Origin: Miscanthus floridulus
Taxonomy: Eukaryota; Streptophyta; Magnoliopsida; Poales; Poaceae
Assembly: GCF_019320115.1 (NCBI RefSeq)
Contig: NC_089598.1
Coordinates: forward strand, 28,305,711 to 28,369,710
DNA length: 64,000 nucleotides
Reading direction: 5' to 3'
The translations under genes were made by a program, and so were the position numbers. Shown piece after piece: positions 22,560-32,391 of this stretch (position 1 is its first letter; every line of letters begins with the position of its first letter). The notes under the pieces are model-generated. The model was not told the origin of the DNA. It saw nothing but the letters and a program-made list of their open reading frames with translations, and made no database searches.

Positions 22560-23400
22560 AGCGAGGACGAGTGCACGGCGTACCGGCAAGAACAGGGGCG
22601 GCACGAGTCCCGCAAGCACAAGAATGGCGTGCGACCCACGTGGCCGAGGAGCTCGACGTGCCACTCCAAGTGCACCGTGTCATCGACCAGATCGAGGCAC
22701 TAGATCCCAATGACCTACACGAAGCACGGTGTCCTCGGGCTGAGGTTCGGCGAGGCACGCATGGTTGTCTGCATGCTACAGCTGCACTACCTCCTCGCCG
22801 CCACTAACCCCACAAGCACCTTCAGCGCCGGCCACCGCTTCAACCGGACGGTGAGCGTCTTGCGGCTACAGCAGATGGTGTCCACCTCGTGCCCGTCGAG
22901 CGGCAACGACGACAGCGACAACAGCCCCACCACGCCGCTGGGCTTCATCTCGCAGCCGTTGTCAACTCCATAGCCGCCGGCGCTGGCGAGCTTCCTGTCG
23001 GTGGCGCGCGCTATCACCTAAGGTCGTGGTGCTCATGGAGCAGGAGACCAGCCATGGCAGCGTCTCCTTCTGAAAGCGCTTCAGCGAGGCACTGGGATAC
23101 TACACCGCGGTGTACGATAGCCTAGGCACGGCCGCCACTGAGAGGGCGGAGGTGGAGTGCGCGGTGCTCGGGGAGGAGATCCGAGATGTGAGGCTGCACG
23201 AGGGCGACCACCGGCGCGAGCGGCATGACCGGCTACAGCAGACCTACGTCGGGATGAGGCAGGGGAACGATGTGCTCGACAGGTGCAGCCTAAGTGGGTG
23301 CGCGGTGTCGGTGAGCTGAGAGCTCGACTTGTAGGGCCCGGCTTCGCGGCTGAGGTCGTTGTGCGACGTGCAAGGATGGACAACCGCGTATGGACAGCGC
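22560..23400 (+). pseudogene. GRAS-family transcription factor relic, SCL3-like
   Basis: Three plus-strand frames together read as parts of a GRAS domain. First comes PLQVHRVIDQIEALDP (about 22655), like the leucine-rich/VHIID-side segment. Then come LRFGEARMVVCMLQLHYLLA (about 22740) and a serine-rich linker ending in a short aaa-like FLSVARA segment. Then MEQETSHGSVSF and KRFSEALGYYTAVYDSL (about 23030-23120) match the PFYRE-side region. ERAEVECAVLGEEIRDV and a HDRLQQ segment follow. SCL3-like genes have the same succession. Stops and frameshifts separate the pieces and the C-terminal SAW part is barely readable. In an intact gene the product would be a nuclear regulator of gibberellin/root signalling; that role is known for the family, not shown here. 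Confidence 0.7.
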
Positions 23401-23469
23401 TAGCCGCCGGTTGCTGCGGCATGGCCACGGTGGCAACACGCACTTGGTTCCTGGCTGTAAGGGGTTAAA

Positions 23470-23957
23470 TGGAAAAAAAAAACATGCTATGTTGGCAATG
23501 ACATGTAAGCAAGAAAACGCTGACAAAGCAGTGTGGACCTACGATGCACCATTTAGTGATCTATAAATGTATTTTCAAAATTTATGGACCTAAGTGATAC
23601 ACCATGACAAGTTCATGGATCCCTGATACATTTAACTCATATTTTTATTTGAATCCATCTTAGTACCAAAATAATTTATATAATATATTGATCTACAAGT
23701 ATCAGTTTTTCTCACACAAAATGGTTTTAAATGAAAAAGTCAGGTACCGCAAAGTTGTAGATATTCTGAGAACTATAATTTTCATATGAATTTTATCTTT
23801 ATTTCGCTATCAAGATGGATTCAAATATTTATCCAATCTCATATGTAAAAGTTTTGATATAAAAAAGATAAGCTGCACAGAAAAAAAATTATTTAACTAT
23901 TCTTTCTGTCCGCGAACTGGGCTTTAAATGGGCTATTATTTGCATCTCGGCTAAGCA
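23470..23957. other. AT-rich intergenic sequence, nothing recognised
   Basis: No ORF, RNA or repeat signature stands out in this flank before the CACTA terminus. Confidence 0.4.
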
Positions 23958-24037
23958 CACTAGTAGAGAATAGACCTTTGATCCTCGGTCAAAATGAGCT
24001 CTAGTCCCGGAATTTTTTACGCCCGGGACTAGAAATA

Positions 24038-24280
24038 CCTTTAGTCCCGGTTGGTGGCTCCAACCGGGACTAAAGGTCCCTGCCCAACGGCTACTGCGCC
24101 AGACAGAGGTGGCAGGGGCCTTTAGTCCCGGTTGGAGCCACCAACCGGGACTAAAGGTATACTTTTACTCCCGGTTGGTGGCTCCAACCGGGAGTAAAGG
24201 TCTACTCCCAGGCCGTGGCTGCGCCCGGGGTTGGAAAGTTACCTTTAGTCCCGGTTGGAGCCACCAACCGGGACTAAAGG
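24038..24280. repeat. Left subterminal palindromes of the CACTA element
   Basis: Four hairpins of about 39 bp lie at 24038-24076, 24119-24157, about 24161-24200 and about 24241-24280. Each pairs a C-T-T-T-A-(G/C)-T-C-C-C-G-G arm with its complement around a ttggtggctccaa or similar centre. Such repeats are where TNPA-type proteins bind in En/Spm elements. Confidence 0.85.
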
Positions 24281-24286
24281 TCCCCC

Positions 24287-24296
24287 CTTTATATCC
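24287..24296 (+). promoter_or_regulatory. Putative TATA box of the first CACTA transcription unit
   Basis: ctttatatcc follows the last left subterminal palindrome and precedes a pyrimidine-rich leader. The arrangement is repeated at the second unit (30843). Confidence 0.4.
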
Positions 24297-24594
24297 CGGC
24301 CGTCTCCTTCCTCCCTGAGCCCGAGCTCAGCACATTTTGAAGCTCACTGCAGTAGTGTTCTTGCTTCCTCCCTCCCTCCATTGTTCCTTCATCCATTCTT
24401 CGATTCCTCCGTTGATTCTTTAGTTGTAAAGGTTACCAATCTCATACTCTTATTTTTCACTATTGTCTTATCTCATTTTGTTCACTATATATATATATAT
24501 GGTTCTTTATTGTGGGTTTTTTCATTTGTAAGCAATTTGAGCTTAAAATCACTTCAAGCTTGCATATTTACATGAAAGAAGGTTAAAGTAGCTA

Positions 24595-25917
24595 GTTGAA
24601 CTTGCGGACCGTGTTCATCTCGGCGACCATGTTCTCTGCCAAGCGGTAACGGACGTCAAGGAGGAGCTTTGATTCTACGAGGGAGAGCGGCAACGGTCGT
24701 GGAAGACCGTGTTCCCTTCCTCATAGAATTTGAGCTCTTCCGTGGCAAGTACGGTGCCGTCCGGTGGAGAAATGCTCGCCGAGATGATCACGTAAGCAAG
24801 TTCAACTAGTACGGATGGTTATTTATTCACATATTCCGATATCGTCGCAGTAGTCTGTCAATCACCGTACTTTTTATTTTAATTTTTTATGAAATGAAAA
24901 ACTTAGAAAATAGTTAGAAAATTATAAAAAATCCGTACTAGTTGAACTTGCGGACCGTGTTCAACTCGGTGAGCATGTTCTCTGTCGAGCGGTAACGGAC
25001 ATCAAGGAGGAGCTTTGATTCTATGAGGGAGAGCGACAACGGTCGTGGGAGACCATATTTCCTTCCTCGTAGAATCCTAGCTCTTCCTTGACCAAGTACG
25101 GTGCCGTCCTGTGGAGAAATGCTCGCCGAGATGATCACGTAAGCAAGTTCAACTAGTACGGATGGTTATTTATTCACATGTCCCAATATCGTCGCAGTAG
25201 TCTGTCAATCACCGTACTTTTTATTTTAACTTTTTATGAAATGAAAAACTTAGAAAATAGTTAGAAAATTATAGAAAATCTGTAGTAGTTGAACTAGCGG
25301 ACCGTGTTCATCTCGGCGACCATGTTCTCTGCCGAGCGGTAACGAACGTCAAGGAGGAGGTTTGATTCTACGAGGAAGAGCGACAACGGTCGTGGAAGAC
25401 CGTGTTCCCTTCCTCATAGAATCAGAGCTCTTCCTTGACCAAGTACGGTGCCGTCCGGTGGAGAAATGCTCGCCGAGATGATCACGTAAGCAAGTTCAAC
25501 TAGTACGGATGGTTATTTATTCACATGTCCCGATATCGTCGCAGTAGTCTGTCAATCACCGTACTTTTTATTTTAACTTTTTATGAAATGAAAAACTTAG
25601 AAAATAGTTAGAAAATTATAGAAAATCCGTACTAGTTGAACTTGCGGACCGTGTTCAGCTCGGCGAGCATGTTCTCTGTCGAGCGGTAACAGACATCAAG
25701 GAGGAGCTTTGATTCTATGAGGGAGAGCGACAACGGTCGTGGGAGACCGTGTTCCCTTCCTCGTAGAATCGGAGCTCTTCCTTGACCAAGTACGGTGCCG
25801 TCCGGTGGAGAAATGCTCGCTGAGATGATCACGTAAGCAAGGTCAACTAGTACGGATGGTTATTTATTCACACATCCCGATATCGTCGTAGTAGTCTGTC
25901 AATCACCGTACCCAAAC
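24595..25917. repeat. Tandem array of four units of about 347 bp with internal palindromic arms
   Basis: Units start with gttgaact(t/a)gcggaccgtg at 24595, 24941, 25288 and 25635; the last lacks the AT-rich tail. Within the array, arms of 21 bp at 24796-24816 and 24931-24951 are exact reverse complements separated by 114 bp of AT-rich DNA. The pattern recurs with slight changes at later unit borders. Minus-strand ORFs of 66 codons recur in two units, but only because the DNA repeats. Confidence 0.9.
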
Positions 25918-26153
25918 GTAGTATATATATAAATATAAACGATAATCGATTGTTATGTGTGTACACTCCCATTCTTCTGTTAATTTGCGGAAATATCATG
26001 TGAATTACTTACCTGCCACAGTAAAAGACGAGAACACAATGACCATTAAAAATATCATTGTTTAGAGAGATAGATAATTTTATAGTTTCTTAATTTTATT
26101 TGTTTATAAAATGAGAAATTTATAGTGTATTAAAAAATGAGTTTAGAGAGTAG

Positions 26154-26647
26154 ATGGCAACTGCTTCCGGGTCCTCGGCCTCTCATGGGTTTCCAAAACG
26201 ACTTAGGCCAGGCCTTCCTCTCATTCCATGCGGCAAGTGTCGTGATGAGACGAAGATTGTGATGGAGTACCGAGTGAAGAAGGAGGGTCCCAACAAGGAT
26301 CGTATCTTCTATAAGTGTCCGGATCGCAATGTGAGTTATTTTATCATATTTAATGATTATGGTTAGTTTATACCTATTTTCATGATGGTTGTGATTAAAG
26401 TTCTAATTTTTTGTTTTAATTTCAGTAGGATGGCAGTGGACGATGTTCAGGCTTCTACTGGGAGGAAGAGTATGTTGAACTCGTGCAAAAATATCTTGCA
26501 CAACAGGCAGATACGGCGGCTAATGAGGCAGTGATCCAGCCGAAGAAGCCCAAAGATGTTGCACAATCGGGGGATCTATCTGTTTTAGTTGAGATTGGTC
26601 GCGAAATCCTTGTGCTCCTGAAATGTATTTTAGCTTTAGTTTTTTAG
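26154..26647 (+). CDS. Small GRF-type zinc finger protein encoded by the CACTA element (two exons)
   Basis: Exon 1 is 26154-26330 (59 codons), ending before gtgagt. Exon 2 is best taken as 26429-26647, giving 131 residues. The zinc finger is CGKC (about residues 25-28), F-Y-K-C, then after the intron G-R-C-S-G-F-Y-W. This is the Cys/His-poor GRF pattern with its aromatic GFYW core. The C-terminus is a hydrophobic helix (EILVLLKCILALVF). The acceptor is a cagtag (NAGNAG) site. Using the first AG would start exon 2 with a TAG stop; using the second keeps the frame. Small GRF proteins often accompany grass CACTA elements; their role is unknown. This is the only CACTA ORF here without a break. 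Confidence 0.7.
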
Positions 26648-26770
26648 TGGTAGTTGGGATTGTCTACATTGTAGCGATGCTTTCATAAATTTGTACCTTT
26701 TGTGGTGGCACGCATGTTGTATAAATAATTAATTATGATCTAGGTTTTAATATGGTATTTATGTCATATA

Positions 26771-29700
26771 ATGCAGATGAGCTGGCATTGGATGTACAAT
26801 GATGATCGCCGCTCCCAAGAGTTCATTGACAGCGTGCATTCTTTGTTATATGCGGCCGAGGCAAATAAACGCGATGGTTTTATGTGCTGCCCATGTGCCA
26901 TATGTAAGAATATGGTGGAATATCCTTGCTCAAAGACTCTTCATTCACACTTGTTCAAGTCAGGTTTCATGTCAAACTATATTTGTTGGACGAAGCACGA
27001 AGAAACCGGTGTTGTAATAGAAGAAGGTGAAGAAGAACAATGGGACGACAATGATATTATTCCCAATGGTGCGTGCTTCAATGATACTGCAATGGAAGAA
27101 GTTGAAGAAGAGGTAGCCGCAGAAGATGATTCGGCTGAAGATCTTTATCAGGTCATTCGTGATGCAAAAAGAGAATGTGAAAGTGAAAAGGAGAAGATCA
27201 AGTTCGAGCGGATGCTAGAAGATCACAAGAAATTGTTGTACCCAACTTGTGATGCAGGGCAGAAAAAGTTGGGAACCACACTAGAATTGCTGCAATGGAA
27301 GGCAAAGAATGGTGTATCTGACAAGGGATATGGAGAGTTACTAAAAATCCAAAAGAAGATGCTTCCGAAGGACAATGAATTGCCCGCCACTACCTATGAA
27401 GCAAAATAGGTTGTCTGTCCTATGGGGCTAGAAATCAAGAAGATACATGCATGTCCTAATGACTGCATCCTATACCGTGGCAAAGAGTACGAGAAATTGG
27501 ATGCATGCCCGGTATGCCATGCATCGCGGTATAAGATCAGGCGAGATGACCCTGGTGATGTTGAGGGCGAACGTCCGCGAAAGAAAATCCCTACCAAGGT
27601 TATGTGGTATGCTCCTATAATACCACGCTTGAAACGTCTGTTCAGAAACAAAGAACATGCAAAATTGTTGCGATGGCACAAAGAAGACCGTAAGGTAGAC
27701 AATATGTTGAGACACCCTGCTGATGGGTCCCAGTGGAGAGCAATCGACAAAGAATTCCTGGAGTTTGCAAATGACGCAAGAAACTTAAGGTTTGCTTTAA
27801 GTACAGATGGTATCAATCCTTTTGGAGAGCAGAACAATAGTCATAGCACTTGGCCTGTTACTCTAAGTATCTACAACATTCCTCCTTGGTTATGCATGAA
27901 GCGGAAGTTCATTATGATGCATGTGCTCATCCAAGGCTTGAAGCAACCTGGCAATGACATCGATGTGTACCTGAGACCACTTATTGACAAACTTCTCATT
28001 TTGTGGAATAAAGAAGGTGTACGTGTGTGGGATGAGTACAAACAGGAACACTTTGATCTACGAGCATTGTTGTTCATAACAATCAATGATTGGCCTACTC
28101 TAAGTAATCTTTCAGGATAGTCAAACAAGGGATATAATGCATGCACACACTGCTTCGGTGATATTAGAGGTGTATTCTTGAAAAAATGTCGAAAGGTCGT
28201 GTACCTTGGCCATCGTCAATTTCTTCCTACAAATCACCCCGTAAGAAAAAAAGGCAAGCATTTTAAAGGGAAGGCAGACCACCTGACCAAGCCTCGCAAC
28301 CGAACCAGTGAGGATGTACTCGATATGGTCAATGATGTGAAAGTTGTCTTTGGAAAAGGACATGGAAGCCAACCTATTCCGAACGACGCTAACGGTCATG
28401 CACCCATGTGGAAGAAGAAGTCCATATTTTGGGGCCTACCCTATTGGCAAGTCCTAGAGGTCCGCAGCTCGATCGACGTGATGCACCTGACAAAGAATCT
28501 TTGTGTGAACCTGCTAGGCTTCATGGGTGTGTATGGAAAGCCTAAGGACACATTTGAAGCCCAACAGGACCTGCATTGTTTGAGAGAAAGAGAAAACCTG
28601 CATCTAGAGAAGATAGATGATGGACGCCATTACTTATGTCCTGCTAGCTACACTCTAAGCAAAGAGGAGAAGGAAATCATGTTTGAATGCTTAAACAACA
28701 TCAAGGTACAATCTGGATTCTCCTCGAATATAAAGGGTATTATAAATGTGCCAGAGAAGAAATTCTATAACTTAAAGTCCCATGACTGTCATGTTCTCAT
28801 GACGCAATTACTTCCAGTTGCATTAAGAGGAATTCTACCTCCAAATGTACGTCTAGCCACCATAAAGCTATGTGCATTCCTCAATCCAATTTCTCAGAAG
28901 GCAATTGATCCAACTGATCTAGCTAAACTATAGAATGATGTGGTTCAATGTCTCATCAGCTTTGAGTTGGTGTTCCCTCCTTCCTTCTTTGATATTATGA
29001 CACACCTCCTAGTTCACCTAGTCAAGGAGATTTTCATTCTTGGTCCTATGTTCCTACACAACATGTTCCCCTTAGAGAGATTCATGGGAGTCCTGAAGAA
29101 ATATGTTCACAACCGTGCTCGCCCAGAAGGAAGCATCGCCAAGGGCTATGGAACAGAAGAGGTCATTGAGTTCTGTGTTGACTTTATTCCCGACCTTGAC
29201 TCGATTGGTGTTCCTGAATCGAGACATGAGGGGAGACTAAGCGGAAAGGGGACACTAGGGACGAAAACATATATTGGTACGGATGATGATTATTTCAATA
29301 AAGTGCACTACACAGTTCTACAGAACTCCTCTTTGGTAGATCCGTATATTGAGACACACAAGGATCTCTTACGATCCGAGTTTCCAGGGAAGACTGAAGC
29401 TTGGATTACGCATAAGCATATGGAAACTTTCGGTGGTTAGTTGCGAAAAAAATGTCAAGGTGATGAGAGCATCCATGAGCAACTATATTTATTGGCTATG
29501 CAACCATCATGTCATATCGTCACACACAAAGGGTATGAGATAAATGGGAACATATTCTACACAGTAGCCCAAGATAAAAGGAGTACCAACCAAAACAGTG
29601 GTGTCCACATAGATGCCACAGACCCGAATGGGAATAAGCAGACATATTATGGACGCATAGATGAAATATGGGAACTAGAATATGCACCTACTTTGAATAT

Positions 29701-30127
29701 CCCATTGTTCAAGTGCCAATGGGTCAAGGTGACCGGAGGCAGGGTAACAGTAGACAACGAGTATGGAATAACAATAGTAGACCTTAGTAATATTGGGTAC
29801 AAAGACGAACCATTCGTCCTTGCCAAGGATGTGAATCAGGTATTCTATATCAATGATATGTCCACCAAACCAAAAAGAGGGAAAAATGATAATGACTCAA
29901 CCAAAGAGTCAAAGCACCACATAGTTCTTTCAGGGAAAAGAGTAATCGTGGGAATTGAGGACAAGTCAGACATGTCAGAAGATTATGAAAAGGATGACCA
30001 AATTCCGCCCTTCAAAGTGAACAAAGACCCTAGCATCTTGGTAAATCATGAGGACACTCCATGGTTACGACGCGATCATAATCAAGGGACATACGTAAAG
30101 AAGAAGTTCACTGCTGTGCCCACTTGA
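26771..30127 (+). pseudogene. CACTA transposase TNPD (TNP2-like), four in-frame amber stops
   Basis: One frame of 1118 codons runs from an ATG at 26771 (or 26777, directly after a gcag acceptor) to TGA 30125. Domains in order: transposase-associated N-terminus (MSWHWMYN, CCPCAICKN, LFKSGFM; 26777-27000), a charged acidic linker, Transposase_21 catalytic region (STDGINPFG near 27806 with a catalytic Asp; GCTHC-like NACTHCFG near 28138; SSIDVMHLTKNLCVN near 28470), a DUF4218-like part (SFELVFPPSFFDIMTHLLVH, 28960) and a DUF4216-like part (WELEYAPTLNIPLFKCQWV, 29670). Stops at 27407, 28118, 28931 and 29438 are all TAG, explained by three CAG and one TGG codon changes. The protein would cut and join the element ends. 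Confidence 0.9.
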
Positions 30128-30595
30128 TGATATAGTGATTTAATGTAGTGTGTGTTTGAGATATTATGTAATAATTGTGAATTCAGATGTTTATTATGTC
30201 ATGTTTCAAATTAAATCAATGTTTGATTTGGTGGGATTTCTCTCTCAAAAAGATAAATTAGGATATTGAGTGATGAAAAATTAAAATATTAACGTTAAAA
30301 TGATGTGAAAACAAATTTCCTGTCCAAAACCAATAGTTTTAATAATTTTAATTAAACACTACATTTTTGCATTAACGAAATAATAAATATTAGTTACATT
30401 ATGTTTTATAATTGTAACATAAAATAAAAAAAAGTTAGGTTATAGATTTTTCCTATGTGCAATAAAGAAAAAGAAAATCCATATTTTTAACAAAATAATT
30501 TTATGCCTTTTATTTAATTTACTATGTATTTAACAAAAACTATTGCATTTCTATTGTATTTAACAAGACTATTGCTTAAAACAGGCGGGAAACAA
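30128..30595. other. AT-rich 3' flank of the transposase gene; nothing recognised
   Basis: About 470 bp of low-complexity AT-rich DNA. It probably holds the polyadenylation region of the TNPD transcript, but no signal can be singled out. Confidence 0.4.
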
Positions 30596-30836
30596 AACTG
30601 CAGGCCACCTTTACTCCCAGGTGGGAAGCCCACCCGGGAGTAAAGGTGGGCTGTAGTTTCGTGGCCCGCCAAAAAAATCCTTTACTCCCGATGCGTGTTA
30701 CCAACCAGGAGTAAAGGTATACTCTCGGTTGGTAACACGCACTGGGAGTAAAGAGACCTTTACTCCCGGTTGGTAATACGCACCAGGAGTAAAGGACTTT
30801 TACTCCCGGCTGATGGCTGGCACCGGGAGTAAATCT
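30596..30836. repeat. Internal cluster of subterminal-type palindromes
   Basis: Inverted copies of a C-T-T-T-A-C-T-C-C-C motif and its complement, with centres such as gttggtaacacgcac, repeat at least four times here. They resemble the terminal palindromes but lie mid-element, directly before a TATA box (30843) and the leader of the second gene. No CACTA terminus or target duplication is seen around them, so a nested element is not supported. Confidence 0.8.
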
Positions 30837-30842
30837 CCCTGG

Positions 30843-30849
30843 TATATAA
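30843..30849 (+). promoter_or_regulatory. Putative TATA box of the second CACTA transcription unit
   Basis: tatataa follows the internal palindrome cluster. A pyrimidine-rich stretch with cctcttcttcctcg repeats (30877-31030) comes next, like a plant 5' untranslated leader. Confidence 0.45.
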
Positions 30850-30876
30850 CCGCCAGCGCCTGGTGCAGATCAATCT

Positions 30877-32391
30877 GCTCCTCTTCTTCCTCGTCGAACA
30901 CTGCCGCCCTCTTCTTCCTCGCGCCGCCGTCTGTTCGTCTTAATCCATGACGCCGCCGCCCTCTTCTTCCTCGCGCCGCCGTCCGTTCGTCTTCCGTGAC
31001 ACCGCCGCCCTCTTCTTCCTCGTGCAGCCTCCACCGCGCGCGCCCATGGCCCTCCTCCACGCGCGCCCGTGGCCCCTCCACCGCGCCCGCCGAGGTGACA
31101 GTTCGTCTCTCTATAGCTACGTACATTCTCAGACGGTGGATCGAGTATTATGTTTGGAAACATCACTAGCTAATGATCGTATGTTGATATGGGCAACAAT
31201 CTTATTTGTTCTGGTTTAATTATTCGTAGTTGTTTCGATGAACACTAGCGGTTCGAAACTGTCAAGGAATGAATGAAATAAGCAAAACTATCAAAGTATT
31301 TTTCTGACAGCAAACCAGACAGTTTTGGCATGCGCGAAGTAGTTAAAACGTTATAGCAAATAAAATCTACACAAACAAAAAATGTTATATTTTGCTATGA
31401 TAACGAATATAGATGTTCTAAAGTAAATTACAAATGTCCTAGATTTTATATACGCAAATATCATATAAAAATGAAGGAAAACTTCAACGTTTTTTCATTT
31501 GTGAACTTTGAATACAGATATAATATATTAATATTGCTAAAGTAATATGAGCATTACATATTTTTTCGGGAAGACTATCTTCAAACTTTATATCATAGCA
31601 TCAGAGAAGTACTGTGCCTGTAGAAGAAGAAAATAAATTCTTATCATTTCGGAAATAGTAATGGTTATATTAGCAATAAGACACATATACTTACATTTCA
31701 TTATGACTTATACTTACATTATCAGCATAGAATTTTCTCATATGATGAATGACTACATGGTTCACATGGTACATAGGATCACAACATCACGCACCGACAC
31801 CGCCCTGGCCCGCCTCACGTCGTCGTCAGCACGCCGGCCTGCCTCATGTCGTCGTCGTTAGCACATCGGCCCGCCTCACGTCGTCATCATCAGCACACCG
31901 GCCACCGCGCCGACACATATATATACGTCATTTGTATTCATATGCATGTATATATACGTCACGGAGCACCGCCGCCCTCGTTCGCCCATGCGTTTCTATG
32001 TATACGGCGGAGCACCGCCGCCCTCGTTCACCCATGTGTACAGACATATATACGGCGGAGTGGAGCACCACCACTCTTGTCACACCGCCCTCTCTTGCGG
32101 CCTAGTCGATCAACATTCATATTATCATTATCATTAACGCTAAACAATCACACTAGGGCAAACCGCGCTGTTGATGTCACCGACGTGGTTTGCCCTAGTC
32201 ACCGACGCAATTCGCCCTTGGCCATTTATGTATAGCCCTAATTCACCCTAGTACCGACGCAGTTCGCCCTAGTGTGGCGAATTGCGTCCGTGATCGAGGG
32301 GCAAGATTTAATAATGCATATTGTTCGTAGATTTTACGCATGTAAGCAAAGATTTGATGTACTATATATTGGTTTTGTTTTTTGAAGCTAG
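30877..32391 (+). other. Leader/intron region of the second CACTA gene with short repeats; no ORF supported
   Basis: A cctcttcttcctcgcgccgcc motif repeats at 30907, 30958 and 31008. After an AT-rich middle, minisatellites occupy about 31800-32285 (separate entry). Short ORFs in this zone overlap the repeats and look incidental. Confidence 0.4.
31800..32285. repeat. Three short minisatellites in the CACTA element
   Basis: The first set has cccgcctcacgtcgtc-type copies at about 31808, 31836 and 31868. The second has ggagcaccgccgccctcgtt copies at about 31963 and 32009, with a weaker one at 32060. The third repeats accgacgcaattcgccct-like units around 32190-32285. All are diverged. Confidence 0.7.

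Noticed and set aside
22291..22758. Minus-strand 155-codon ORF
   Set aside because: It overlaps the plus-strand GRAS relic and has no recognisable domain.
24938..25832. Repeated 66-codon minus-strand ORFs
   Set aside because: They recur only because the DNA is a tandem array. Other units break them and there is no motif.
24595..25917. CRISPR-like array
   Set aside because: Units are 347 bp with no short constant repeat and unique spacers, in a plant transposon.
30596..30836. A separate nested CACTA MITE
   Set aside because: No CACTA terminus or 3-bp duplication was found on either side; promoter-proximal repeats explain it better.
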